NCBI GenBank assembly: GCA_017893485.1
Contig: CM030362.1
Coordinates: forward strand, 34,913,565 to 34,977,564
Source: Hemerocallis citrina
Taxonomy: Eukaryota; Streptophyta; Magnoliopsida; Asparagales; Asphodelaceae
Reading direction: 5' to 3'
DNA length: 64,000 bases
Below, one piece after another: positions 1 to 10,984 of this stretch (positions are counted from its first letter, which is position 1; each line of letters opens with the position of its first letter). The translations under genes were made by a program, and so were the position numbers. The notes below the pieces were generated by a model. The model did no database searches and had not been told where the DNA came from. It saw nothing but the letters and a program-made list of their open reading frames with translations.

Positions 1-1000
1 GGTGAGAGTGGCGCGTTCACGGTGGCTGCAGTCAAGGAGCGACGACAGCGACCAGGGAGACGGAGCTAGCGAAGCTCTGTTTCGATGGGTAAAACAGAGG
101 AGGTCGGCGAGTGCATAGGGAGCGGGGTCGAGCAGAGGCTGGCAGAGTGCAGGGGCGTGATGGCGAGAAGAGGGAGGCGACAGGACGCTGCTGGGGGAGG
201 TGCTGTGACGGGGAGGAGTGGGATGAGCGGAGGTTGGGGACGAGGCCGACGAGGCTGGAGGCTATCAAAGGGATCGACGAGGGGTGAAGGAGACGAAAGG
301 TAGTGGGTGAGGAGAGAGGAATATGAATAGGGAAAGGGGGGTAGAACAGGCGGCGGGGTTTCAACAATAGATGGGGTTTAGGGTTAACCTAGGTTTAGGA
401 GTTAGTTAGGTTTATATAGTGGGTTATTGGGTTTGGGTATTTGGGTAGATAATCCAGTAAGAGAATGGGTAATGAGTTTGGGTTATAAATCAATTAATAT
501 ATTTAAATCCAATAGGAGGAAAATAATAAGCATTATAGGGATTTATAAAACATACATATACATGTACATTAAATCAAATAATGAATACGTATAAAAATAG
601 AGTATGATGGGCTTAAAATAAAATAATAGCAATAATAATAACAATAAAAATAATGATACGGTAAATAACAAAACTAACAAAAATAATACTGATAATAGTA
701 ATAATAATAATATATGTATATCAAATGCAAATTCGAGTTTAACAGATTTATTAAAATAATCCAAACAATATATAATATAAATAGTCGATCAATAAATTAA
801 AATACACCGTTATTCGAAATAAGTATAATTTTCGAATAATGAAATAGAAAATTTCTTAGAAACGAGAATAATATTTTGTTAAAATTCGATCAATCGAAAA
901 TGTAATTGTGGGAAAACGAATTTAAAAGCGAGAAGAAAGATAAAAATTTTAAATACCAAAAATACACGAAAAATACGTTTTTGTAAAAATAGGGGTTACA
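1..1000 (-). mobile_element. LTR fragment (reverse orientation), TGTAACCC-type gypsy LTR
   Basis: Read on the minus strand, the sequence starts at 1,000 with TGTAACCCC directly against the 88-bp repeat array. It then runs through about 500 bp of AT-rich DNA to a TATA-like CTATATAAA near 411-420, followed by a GC-rich pyrimidine-biased leader (1-360). This is the U3-TATA-R/U5 order of a long plant gypsy LTR. The solo LTR at 31,384 has the same opening TGTAACCC and a similar GC-rich leader. The far end is outside the window, so no TSD can be checked. Small open frames in the leader have no recognisable domain and are not called as genes. Confidence 0.5.
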
Positions 1001-3590
1001 GACTTGACTTGGGGAAGCTATCCCTGTGCTCGAGATCTAGGTCGACCATCGAGGCTTAGGGGTGGTCGGCGAGACGAGCGAGCCCAAGAGACTTGGCTTG
1101 CGGAAGCTACTTCTGTGCTCGAGATGTAGGTCGACCGTCGAGGCTTAGGGGGGTCGGAGAGACGAGCGAGCCCAAGAGACTTGGCTTGTGGAAGCTACCC
1201 CTGTGCTCAGGATCTAGGTCGACCGTCGAGGCTTAGGGGGGTCGGAGAGACGAGCGAGCCCAAGTGACTTGGCTTGGGGAAGCTACCCCTGTGCTCGAGA
1301 TCTAGGTCGACCTTCGAGGCTTAGGGGTGGTCGGCAAGACGAGTGAGCCCAAGTGACTTGGCTTGGGGAAGCTACCCCTGTGCTCGAGATCTAGGTCAAC
1401 CGTCGAGGCTTAGGGGTGGTCGGCAAGACGAGCGAGCCCAAGAGGCTTGGCATGGGGGAGCTACTCCTGTGCTCGAGATGTAGGTCGACCGTCGAGGCTT
1501 AGGGGGTCGGCAAGACGAGCGAGCCCAAGTGACTTGGCTTGTGGAAGCTACCCCTGTGCTCGAGATCTTGGTCGACCGTCGAGGCTTAGGGGGGTCGGCA
1601 AGAAAAGGCGAGCCCAAGAGACTTGGCTTGTGGAAGCTACCTCTGTGCTCGAGATTTAGGTCGACCGTCGAGGCTTAGGGGGGGTCGGAGAGACGAGCGA
1701 GCCCAATAGACTTGGCTTTGCGGAAGCTATCCCTGTGCTCGAGATCTAGGTCGACCGCCGAGCCTTAAGGGCGCTCGGAGAGACGAGCGAGCCCAGGAAA
1801 CTTGGCTTCGGGAAGCTACCCCTGCGCTCGAGATGTAGGTCGACCGTCAAGGCTTAGGGGTGGTCGGCGAGACAAGCGAGCCCAATCGACTTGGCTTGTG
1901 GAAACTACCCCCGTGTTCGAGATGTTAGTCGACCATCGAGGCTTAGGGGGGTTTTGCAAGACGAGCGAGCCCAGGAGACTTGGCTTGGGGAAGCTACCCC
2001 TGTGCTCAAGATGTAGGTCGACCGTCGAGGCTTAGGGGTGGTCGGAGAGACGAGCGGTCCCAAGAGATTTGGCTTGCAAAAGCTACCCCTGTGCTCGAGA
2101 TGTAGGTTGACCGTCGAGGCTTAGGGGGGGGTCGGCGAGACGAGCGAGCCCAAGTGACTTAGCTTGTGGAAGCTACCCCTGTGCTCGAGATCTAGGTTGA
2201 CTGTCGAGGCTTATGGGGGGTCGGAGAGACGAGCGAGCCCAGGAGACTTGGCTTGGAGAAGTTACCCTTGTGCTCGAGATGTAGGTTGACTGTCGAGGCT
2301 TAGGGGGGTTAGCAAGACGAGCGAGCCCAAGTGACTGGGCTTGTGGAAACTACCCCTGTGCTCCAGATCTAGGTCGACCGTCGAGGCTTAGGGGGGGTCA
2401 GAGAGACGAACGAGCCCAAGAGACTTGGCTTGTGGAAGCTACTCCTGTGCTCGAGATCTAGGTCAACCGTCGAGGCTTAGGGGGTGTCGGAGAGACGAGC
2501 GAGCCCAGGAGACTTGGCTTGGGGAAGCTACCCCTGTGCTCGAGTTATAGGTCGACCGTCGAGACTTAGGGATGGTCGGCGAGACGAGCGAGCCCAAGAG
2601 ACTTGGCTTGTGGAAACTACCACCATGTTCGAGATGTAGGTCATCCGTCGAGGCTTAGGGGGGTCGGCGAGACGAGCGAGCCTAGGAGACTTGGCTTGGG
2701 GAAGCTACCCCTGTTCTCGAGATGTAGGTCGACCATCGAGGCTTAGAGGTGGTCGGAGAGATGAGCGATCCCAAGAGACTTGAATTGCGGAAGCTATCCC
2801 TGTGCACGAGATGTAGGTCGACCGTCGAGGCTTAGAGGGGGTCGGCGAGACGAGCGAGCCCAAGTGGCTTGGCTTGTGGAAGCTACCCCTCTGCTCGAGA
2901 TCTAGGTCGACTTTCGAGTCTTATGGGGGGGTCGGAGAGACGAGCGAGCCCAGGAGACTTGGCTTAGGGAAGCTACCAATGTGCTCGAGATGTAGGTCGA
3001 CCGTCGAGGCTTATGGGGGTCGGTAAGAAGAGGCGAGCCCAAGAGACTTGGCTTGTGGAAGCTACCCCTGTGCTCGAGATCTAGGTCGACTGTCGAGGTT
3101 TAGGGGGGACAGAGAGACGAGCGAGCCCAAAAGACTTGGCTTGGGAAAGCTACCCCTATGCTCGAGATCTAGGTCGACCGTCGAGGCTTAGGGGGGGTCG
3201 TAGAGATGTGCGAGCCCAGGAGACTTGGCTTGGTGAAGCTACCCCTGTGCTCGAGATGTAGGTCGACCGTCGAGGTTTAGGGGTGGTTGGCGAGACGAGC
3301 GAGCCCAAGAGACTTGGCTTGGGGAAGCTACCCCTGAGCTCGAGATGTAGATCGACTGTCGAGGCTTAGGGGGGTCGGCAAGACGAGCGAGCCCAGGAGA
3401 CTTGGGTTTGGGAAGCTACCCCTGTGCTCGAGATCTATGTCGACCGTCGAGGCTTATGGGGGGTCGGCGAGACGAGTGAGCCCAAGAGACTTAGCTTGCG
3501 GAAGCTACCCCTATGCACGAGATGTAGGTCGACCGTCAAGGCTTAGAGGGGGTCGGAGAGACGAGCGGAGGTGGTAGGCTCGGAGATTCC
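1001..3590. repeat. Tandem array, about 29 units of 88-89 bp
   Basis: A unit beginning GACTTGGCTTG recurs at 1,001, 1,090, 1,178 and so on up to 3,488, with a spacing of 88-89 bp. Each unit contains GAAGCTACCCCTGTGCTCGA, then TAGGTCGACCGTCGAGG, then a G-run and GACGAGCGAGCCC. Within a unit CCCCT..CTCGA pairs with TCGAG..AGGGG, so each can fold into a hairpin. Units differ by scattered substitutions, indicating an old array. Related 87-bp units lie at 7,870-7,950 and 10,985-11,345, on the other side of the antisense gene. The array is inferred to be the internal repeat region of a Tat-type retrotransposon lying in reverse. Confidence 0.9.
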
Positions 3591-3595
3591 AATAT

Positions 3596-3857
3596 CCGTT
3601 ACTGGAACGGTTCTTCACGAGAATCGAGGAGTTATAGTAACCATTTTTGCACGAATCGAGGAGTTACTGTAACTTATTTTTGCGAGAATCGAGGGGTTTT
3701 GATCCTCTATATATACGTGTCCCCCCTCTCATTTTCATTTCTCACTTTTACTCTCTCTCTAGAATCCAGAGCTTCTCTCTCAAGAAGTTTTCCGTCACCG
3801 TCGTCGAGTTTTTCGGTAATCTTTTATTTAAGCTTTACTCAGGTTAGTATTTTTATC
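3596..3857 (+). promoter_or_regulatory. Promoter and 5' leader of the left antisense accessory gene
   Basis: Three spaced copies of an ATCGAGGRGTT motif (about 3,624, 3,655 and 3,688) precede a TATA stretch, TATATATA at 3,708-3,715. After it comes a C/T-rich leader with CTCTCTCT tracts and then the ATG at 3,858. This spacing is typical of a plant RNA polymerase II promoter with a pyrimidine-rich 5' UTR. It points into the accessory gene, that is, antisense to the parent retrotransposon. Confidence 0.5.
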
Positions 3858-6179
3858 ATGTCTAGGGCTCAGTCTGGCTATTTCGCTTCTACTCCTGATA
3901 CTGTTGTCCACACGGTCCTATTGGATTCTTCAACTCCTTCGGAACCTTCGACTTCTTGGGACACAGAAGATGAACTGCTTGCCGTGGAGCCGTTACGCAC
4001 TCGCAGACCGTTTGTGGTGGAGAGCAGTAACTCGAGGGAGGAGGATACTGATGACGAGGGCGAGGAGGAGGAATCTCCCGAGGGGTCCCTAGCCGAGGGG
4101 GTGCCATCTGCCTAAGATGCAGAAACCGAGGGTGGCCAGGCCGAGGGGACAGGCTCCCCCTGAGGTCCCCTATGTTAGAGTCATTGGCGACCTCGTCGCC
4201 CGAGAAGGCTCCTAAGGCCCGGAAGAAGAGGGTGAAGTGGACGATGCCAAGAAGCCCAGATAGGGCAATTTCTCCCCGAAAGTTGGAGGTCCCTTTCCTA
4301 CCACAGCCCATGTCGATCAGGAAGTACCCGGACGACGTCGGGGATTTGGTCCGTTCTGGGGTACAACCCTCCTCGCCGAGTCGGGTGAGGATTAAGATGG
4401 ACAGTACTCCCTCAGTTTTGAAGGGGGAGGACCTCTCGGTGATCCGCGCGAGCTACTTCATCGGGAGGGAGTATGAGCTGATGGTCCCTAGCGCGGGCCT
4501 CCGGCCTACCGACCCTCTGGTGCCCTGGTACTGCATCTTTCCTGTCGACGCGTTCTCCATGGGGCTGAGGCTACCCATCCATCCTTTCATCCGGGAAGTT
4601 CTGAATTAGGCCTTGTTGTGTCCGATGCAGTTTGGGCTGAACTCTTGGATGCAGATGGTGAGTTTCATCTTGTTGTGTGAAGAGAGGAGGGTGCCGCTGA
4701 AGTTGAGGGCGCGCTAGCTAGCTAGCATACTCTTCTGCTATCAATGAAACCAAAAGACAAACCAGTGCCGTTTCGTTCCGAGCCATGCTGGGGGTAAGCT
4801 CGTCAGGAGAGTTCGAGGAGATCTATTATGTATCGCCTCGGAGCAGGGGTAAGGTCGTCCATGGCCACCCTGACTCGATAAAGGAATGGAAGAGGAAGTA
4901 CTTCGTCGTCCGAAATGAGGAGCCGTGGGACATCCCGACGAGGTGGAACTTCTACAAGCCAAACTTCAAGGGACCCAAGAAGAATGATCTTTCGGCCGAG
5001 GAGTGGGCCTTCGTGGAGCGCCTTCGTAAGAGCCATAGCATAAGTTAGCCGAAAGTGACAGAGAGTCACATGGCCCGTGTCGGACTGAGCCCCGCCCCGC
5101 CCCGCCCTGTCCCGTATGTTTTCGTTTCGTTTTCCTTTTTTAAATTCCCTTTTGTGCTCATCATTTTTTTAATGAACCTTTTGCAGAGATGGACCCCGAA
5201 GCGATCAAGGAGAGGAGGCTCGCCCTAAAGAGGTAAAAGGCTGAGCAGTCCGAGAAGGGGAAGCAGGCGGTGGCCCCTTCCAAAGTAGCTTCCGAGGCCT
5301 CGTCTGAGCCGAAGGTGAAGAGGACAAAGATAAGTCAGTCGAGGGAGACCGCTCTCATGCCGAGCTCCAAAGCCTCGAAGGTGTCGGAGGTCGTGCAAGG
5401 GGGCCTCCCTCCTCTTCGCGCCGACGCCCAGGCTATGGTTGGGGAAGAGGGGCTCAAGCCTTGGGCTCCTGACTGGGCCATCCGTCAGAGAGATACTCTA
5501 ACCGAGGGACCCATCTCCCTGGAGTTCGTGGACAAGATGGCCACGCCTCGGGATCGGCAGAGTATGGGCGCCGATACCTTCGAGTCAGGTGGGCTCAGGC
5601 GAGCGTGCAGGTAAACTCTGAGGCCTTGCATTGCATTCTTTCCACACTTGTCCCTTAGGACTTTGTTTTACTCAAGTGCTTTTTCCTCAGTTGTAGGCCT
5701 GTATGTCCGGCAACTAGGTGATGCGGATCCATGAGCTGGAGCTGAAGTATGAGCGGAGCAAGGCCAATTGCTACAAATGCAAAATGATGGACATCAAGAC
5801 TGCTCTGGATGCTTCGATGAAGCCGGAGCAGGCCCTGAAGGTCGACCTGGCCTCGATGGCCGATGACGGGCAGAAGAAGGAGATGACACTGAAGAAGGCG
5901 TTCGAAGTGGAGAAGGGGATGCTGACCTTGAAGGCCCAGGACATGGTCTTCGAGTCTCAGAACGAGGTGTACGACAAGGCGTTGAGCCATGTGAAGCACT
6001 TCCATCTGACCCTGGACCTGTCGAACTTTGACTACGACATGGTGATCGAGGGGCCGCCGAGGACCCCTAGGGGCGATGCGCCGGGTGAAGGGGAAGACGG
6101 AGCCGGAGGGGCCAGTGCCGAGCTGGTGGTCGACCCCGTGGCCTCCACCGGACCGGAGGGAGAGGTTGGCCCTAAGTCG
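3858..6179 (+). pseudogene. Decayed antisense accessory gene of a Tat-type retrotransposon (Transposase_28-like)
   Basis: Broken coding blocks match, in order, the antisense gene of the right-hand element. Block 1 (3,858-4,115) is a Ser/Glu-rich acidic start. Block 2 (4,172-4,609) holds the putative gypsy-type transposon domain (SIRKYPDD..., REYELMVPS, LRLPIHPFIREVLN) and ends in TAG where the right copy has the Trp of VLNWAGLSP. Block 3 (4,785-5,048) has KVVHGHPDSIK and KYFVV. An intron-like gap with donor GTATGTTTTC and acceptor TTTTGCAG at about 5,187 follows. Then come a Lys/Ala-rich block (5,190-5,611) and a coiled-coil-like block (5,718-6,179) ending in an acidic Gly-rich tail. Several frameshifts and stops make it non-functional. 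Function unknown; the domain is known from extra ORFs of plant Ty3/gypsy elements. Confidence 0.75.
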
Positions 6180-6436
6180 TAGTTGCTTTTTTCTTTTCTT
6201 CTTGTTTTTTGATGTTGTATTTGCCGAAGGCGGACTGGCCACCGTAACATTTTGTAAAATATTAAAAATTTATGACAAAGAATTTTTGGTAGGCCAAGTG
6301 TTTTATCCCTGAATTTTGCCTTGATTTTGGGTTGACTATCTGAGTTTGTCCGACTCTTCTTGACTTGTGTAATTTTTCGAAATTTTCTGTCGTGAATTTA
6401 TGGCATCGGAATGATCTTTTATTTTGCTTCCATAAG

Positions 6437-6829
6437 ATGTTGGCTTCTCTTGCCGAGGTTGATCCTCAACGATCCGAGGTGACATGGCTTCGGAGCAAGA
6501 TTAGGGTATTGGAGTCCACCCTTGATCGATATCGGAAGGAAGCCCGCGATCACGACGCCTCTTTCCACTATTTTCGGAACAAGTCGAAGGAATTGAGCAC
6601 AGAATCGGCTCAATTGAAGAAGGCGATAGCCGACCGCGACCTCGGGGGTGTGGACCTTGGATTTTCTATGTCAAGCGCTTCGGTGCAGAGGCCTACCTCG
6701 GAATTGCTCCGCCTTGAGGTTATTGTAGAGAAAGAGATCGAGATCCAGCGCTATAAGACGATGTTGGGAAGGTCAGTCCCCTCGGTGATTGGGCCCTCCT
6801 TGAGGCATGAGCCGTCCCCAATTCGGTAG
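6437..6829 (+). pseudogene. Second block of the antisense accessory region (coiled-coil ORF)
   Basis: An open frame of about 130 codons starts at an ATG right after CCATAAG, a plausible splice acceptor. It encodes a predicted coiled coil with RYRKEARDHDASFHYFRNKSKELS, then a short Ser-rich section and IVEKEIEIQRYKTMLG. The same order (REAAKNYFLDKSREL, then VIEKELEIRQLKLILG) occurs at 62,179-61,781 on the minus strand, so this is a conserved part of the accessory region. The stretch before it (6,180-6,436) keeps a GCCGAAGGCGGACTGGCCAC motif also present on the right. It may be a 3' exon or a separate gene. No enzymatic motif is visible. Confidence 0.6.
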
Positions 6830-6979
6830 TTGGAATACGTGAGGCCGGGCGATGCTCAGAGCTCTGTAGCCGGCGTGTCTTCCTTGGCCAATCCTAGGGG
6901 CTCTGCAAGGCAGACTGCAGAATCGAGTCGCTCGGCGGGGTTTGAGCTAACCCGTGCGAGTCCATAGGGGTTCTCAGGA

Positions 6980-7440
6980 TAGTTTAGGATGAGGCACTAG
7001 TTGTTGTAATAAATCTTATTGTAATGTGGCCCCCCAGGGCATTATAATAAAGAATAAGCTTTTCGATCCTTTTGAACTTGTTGTTGAGAATGTGTTGAGG
7101 GCTTGAGGTAGGGCCCTCGCTTGGTTTTGGGGTCGAGCTGAAGGTCAGCGACTTGTGGGGTGGAGAGACCTCGAAGAGAGATGGAGCAGGCTCGGTCGGC
7201 TCTGGGGCCTGGCTTCTCCGGCAGAGACGGTGGTCGTTCCCGAGCGATAGGGTGACAGCGAGGGAGAGGAATCTGGAGAGCTCTGCAGTAGAGGACCTTT
7301 CGCATTTCAATGCCATTAATGGGGGACACGTTATTAATGGGGGATGTTTTGCCTTCCCATGCCATTAATGGGAGATGTTTCGTCTTTCGGCGTTTCGTCT
7401 TCCGACGTCATTAATGGGCCTTTCGGGGGGGGGGGGGGAG
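6980..7440 (+). other. Downstream of antisense gene: poly(A)-type AT stretch and repeated motif block
   Basis: No coding region is supported here. The first part has AATAAA-like signals (near 7,009 and 7,047). From about 7,310 the motif GCCATTAATGGG recurs, interleaved with TTTCGTCTT(T/C)CG(A/G)CG motifs and ending in a G-run. The right-hand copy has TTTCGCCTTCC repeats at the matching place (about 61,560-61,620, minus strand). They look like upstream elements of the TATA module that follows. Confidence 0.45.
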
Positions 7441-7446
7441 AGGGGC

Positions 7447-7453
7447 TATATAA
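7447..7453 (+). promoter_or_regulatory. TATA box of a conserved module downstream of the antisense gene
   Basis: GGGGCTATATAACCCCC lies between a G-run and a C-rich tract. The right-hand element has GGGGGCTATATAATCGCCC at 61,526-61,520 on the minus strand, again after the antisense gene and before the hairpin repeats. This shared position and sense suggest a promoter that would transcribe the repeat arrays towards pol. No expression evidence is available from sequence alone. Confidence 0.5.
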
Positions 7454-7499
7454 CCCCCACCCCCCTCACCAGAAGTTCATCAGAGAAAGTCTCACCTCA

Positions 7500-7830
7500 C
7501 CGTGAGTTCTCATCGCCGGTGACTCCCCTGCCATCCTCTGACAATTTGGGGTAACAGCTTCGAGGGTTGTTTACCCCGAGTTGCCAGCGGGTGAAAGGCT
7601 GGCCGATCCCGGGATTGGGACTCAGGGTGCTTGCCAAAGGCGGGCGCCCTAAAACGAAACTTTTGGCCAATATTTCCGGACCGGTGGCTCCCCTGCCACC
7701 TTCTGACAATTTCGGGTAACATCTCCGAGGGCTGTTTACCCCGAGTAGCCAGCAGGTGAAAGGTGGGTCGATCCATGGTTCGGGGCTCGGGGCATTTTCC
7801 GAAGGCGAGCACCCTAAATCTTAATGAAAA
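7500..7830. repeat. Two about 165-bp hairpin repeats
   Basis: CTCCCCTGCCA(T/C)C recurs at about 7,523 and 7,688, followed in each copy by CTGACAATTT(G/C)GGGTAAC, then TGTTTACCCCGAGT and CCAGC(G/A)GGTGAAAGG. GGGGTAAC/GTTTACCCC form a stem in each unit. The right-hand element carries a matching family at 61,090-61,410 (CAGCTCGGGGTTT...ACCCCGAA(C/T)TGTTCG), so this is the equivalent section of the left copy. Confidence 0.7.
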
Positions 7831-7869
7831 TTTTGGGTAGGGAGGTTAGCTGAAGTCCCGACCGCAGGT

Positions 7870-7954
7870 TGAGGGTCTGTGGGCCGGCGGAGAGTGACGA
7901 GATCCATTGCCTTAGCTTGAGAAAGCTACCCGTGTGCCTGAGTCCCACAGACGG
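7870..7954. repeat. Single 87-bp type repeat unit left of the solo LTR
   Basis: One unit related to the 10,985-11,345 units (TGGGCCGGCGGAGAGTGACGAG, then CCTTAGCTTGAGAAAGCTAC and CGTGTGC) abuts the solo LTR. Its last five bases, GACGG (7,950-7,954), are the left target-site duplication. Confidence 0.7.
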
Positions 7955-10900
7955 TGTAGTACCCCGTATTTTTAAATATTATTTTTTAAAGATTTATAAA
8001 TTAATTAAAATGATTTTTAGAGATTTAATAAATATTTTTCTGAAGATTTATCTTTTTACACGTGCAAAACATGTGCAAATATTTTCTTGGAAAGTTCAAA
8101 AAGCCAAAATTATATTGTGGAAAATCATTATTTATTATTTGGGATTTATTTGTAATTTTTCTAGATTTTTCTGATATTTATTGGACCTATTAATTTGCAA
8201 ATATTACGAAAAGAATGATCTTTTTGCAAAATTGTCATTTTGAGGGATGAAAGTGCAAAACTGTTTTTCTGGACTTTTCAAACAGTGCCGGCTGGAAATA
8301 AAGTGTCTGTTTTGTTTTTAAATCTCAATTTAATTGGTTTTATCAAGTTTCCAAGTATAAAGATATATTTATGTAAAGTTATATTTTAAAAAGGATTATT
8401 TTGCAAATGTGTTCGATACCCTAATTCTCCTATTTCGGCCTATTTAAAAGGTGGAGTGCAGCCGTCTTTCGCTGCACAATAAAAATGTTTCATTGTTTTA
8501 TTTTACTTGGAGATTTAAAGAGAAGGTCGTGGATTTCTTGCTAAGGAGGGGCTTTTCCTACTTTCTTTTTGTCTTCGTTCGATTCTTTCAACAAGGTGAG
8601 TGACTTGTTTTGTTTTATTTTGTTTTGTGTATGTTGTATGTGAATGATAGAAGTTATTTTGTTTTGTTCTTAGAATGTTGTATGTGGTATTTTATCTACT
8701 AGAAAGCATGTTAGGGTTTGAGTATGAATATGTACATGATGGATTGGATGGATTGATGAATTAAAATTTGATCTTGTGAAACCCTAGTGTTTACGAATAA
8801 AATTGTATGTGGGTAATTCGAGATTGATGAAGGTCCTATTAGAGATTATGGGTAGGCTATTTTCTTTTGGATTAATGTTGGATTGATTGAATATGGTAGA
8901 TTTCAAGCATTAATCTAATAAAGATGAGATTTTTATCACTTTTTGAGTATTGGTTGAATGAAACTTGATATGACAATGCTATAAATTGATTATTTTTATG
9001 AGTTATAATGGTGAATTAGTTGAGAAATTTGGAGAAAGAATTTATGAATCAAGAGATCATGTCTTGAAAAATCAAAATTTAGAATCGAGCTGAGTTTGAG
9101 GAAATATATCCAAATTGGGGATCTTTTTGACATTTTGGTATTGATATGGTTTGGATCTGAATACGAAGCTATTTCAATGAACAATTAAATTTTAAGAAAC
9201 TCTATTTTGATTATATGCACAATTCATGTTTGATTGAAAGAAATTAACAAATCGCTATTTTTATAAATTCAAGTAGTTTTGATTTAGTTTTTATGGACTA
9301 GTATATATCCTACAAGTCGTGTATGATCATATCAGAAATATGCTTTTTACAGAATTCGTTTTTATTAAGTAAAACTCCGTATCGGTTAAAAAAGGTGTAC
9401 AACCAAAAACTGCAGTCTGCAGGTCGACAGTCGACCGGTGTGACTTTACAGTCGACCTTCGCGACCTGGCTGCTGTGTTCTCTATTTTCTTAAAATTTCA
9501 TTTTGGACAGTCAACTGATACTACTTAGAATTATTTTCTCAAAGTTATTGGATTTTTCGCTCTGGACAGTCGACCGATGGCTTTTATAGTCAACTTAAAA
9601 TACTTAGAATTATTTTCTCAAAGCTATTGGATTTTCTCTTTGGACAGTCGACCTATGCTTGTCTGTAGTTGACTGATACTGATGTATCTTTATATCTTTG
9701 AATGTTCTTTTAAATGATTTATTCTCTAAATATTTTTAATCTATAACTTACTATTCTATACTTTATCTTCTACTGAACATATGTTTTCAAGTGGTTTAAA
9801 TGAGCAATTTATATTGGAAGATTGGTTTGGATATTTGGGTGAGAGTCTCTAGAGGGTGTGTGTGACCCTAGTATACCGGCAGTTGAGATATTTATATTTG
9901 GGCCTGTTGAGGCATTTGTTGATCGGTTGTTGAGTTAATTCCGGTTGGGTACACCATTTCTAGGAGGTTCGAAATTAATTAGTTAACTTAAAAAGTTAAG
10001 GACAGGCACTAGTGGTGATATGATGAACGAGAACATGAGTTATGGACCTCACTATGGTTTGCGGTGTGAGATAATCACCGGAATGATCCAGGTGTGAGTG
10101 AAATAGTCTCCGGAATTACCTGTAGTGTGGGATTGATCTCCGGAATTATCGGGGTCAAGGCGACGCTCATGTGGTTTTCGTGTGATGAGTTGCCATCTCT
10201 TGCGGTGTGGGAAATTCTCGAAGATTCTCAGGTGTGAGTGAAATAGTCTCCGGAATTATCTGTGGATAGAGATTGACCTCCGAAATTATCGGGGCATGGG
10301 CTAATACTCACAGTTTATCTTTATCTCGTATTAGTCATCATGTTAGGATTAGTTTCATAGCGGGAGATTAAATCCTACAATGTGGAGACGTTAAGGGCTT
10401 GCACCGGACCTATGTAGAGTGGGATGCATAGACTCCGACAAGTACGCATTAGAAAGTCAGCATATAGAATTTGTGTTTTCTTGATTTGGTTTCATGCATG
10501 TGTTTTCCTGTTTTCTACTCTTGACACTTAGTCTAGCTTCACTTGTAGTGTTTTCGTGTTTCGTGGTTTTCCTATATTCACTTACTCCTGTTTATTTCCT
10601 GTTGTTGATGAATCCATGCTTTACTTATGTTGTTTGCTTTTATGTCACTCACACCGTTATGGCTGACCCCTTTAGTTTTGGGGGTTAGGGTTATCTCTAA
10701 CCTCAAGTTTTACAGGTGATTACTTGTAGCTTGGATTTTGGATGCGTGAGTTAAAGTGATGTAATGGGTTATGTATTGTTGTAAAAAGAAATTGTTGTAA
10801 GGAAAGAAATTTGTGATTCAAGGTGTATTGTATTCCGCTGTGTTATGTAAAGATTAATGTAATGAAAGTTAAAATAATTTTATTGGTATTTGGCTGTGTT

Positions 10901-10979
10901 TAATATTACATTTGAAGTTGATGCTGGGAATTGTGCCACGTATTTGTAAGATATCATATTGGAAATTCTGGACGCTACA
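7955..10979 (+). mobile_element. Solo LTR, 3,025 bp, gypsy type, TSD GACGG
   Basis: The element starts TGTAGTACCCCG at 7,955 and ends GGACGCTACA at 10,979, with the short inverted ends TGTAG/CTACA. Perfect 5-bp duplications GACGG lie at 7,950-7,954 and 10,980-10,984. There is no primer-binding site, gag or pol between the ends, so it is a solo LTR left by LTR-LTR recombination. A TATA-like CTATTTAAAAG lies near 8,439. At 9,420-9,680 GTCGAC palindromes recur, and at 10,070-10,290 a CTCCGGAATTA(C/T)C motif is repeated. The 3-kb length and the TGTA..TACA ends resemble LTRs of Tekay-like chromoviruses; that family assignment is inference. Confidence 0.88.
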
Positions 10980-10984
10980 GACGG

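Noticed and set aside
32..367. Minus-strand 111-codon frame
   Set aside because: It lies in the GC-rich pyrimidine-biased leader of an LTR fragment and has low-complexity Ser/Pro/Arg content.
1447..2035. Plus-strand frames inside the 88-bp array
   Set aside because: They repeat the unit and stop irregularly. No conserved protein is expected.
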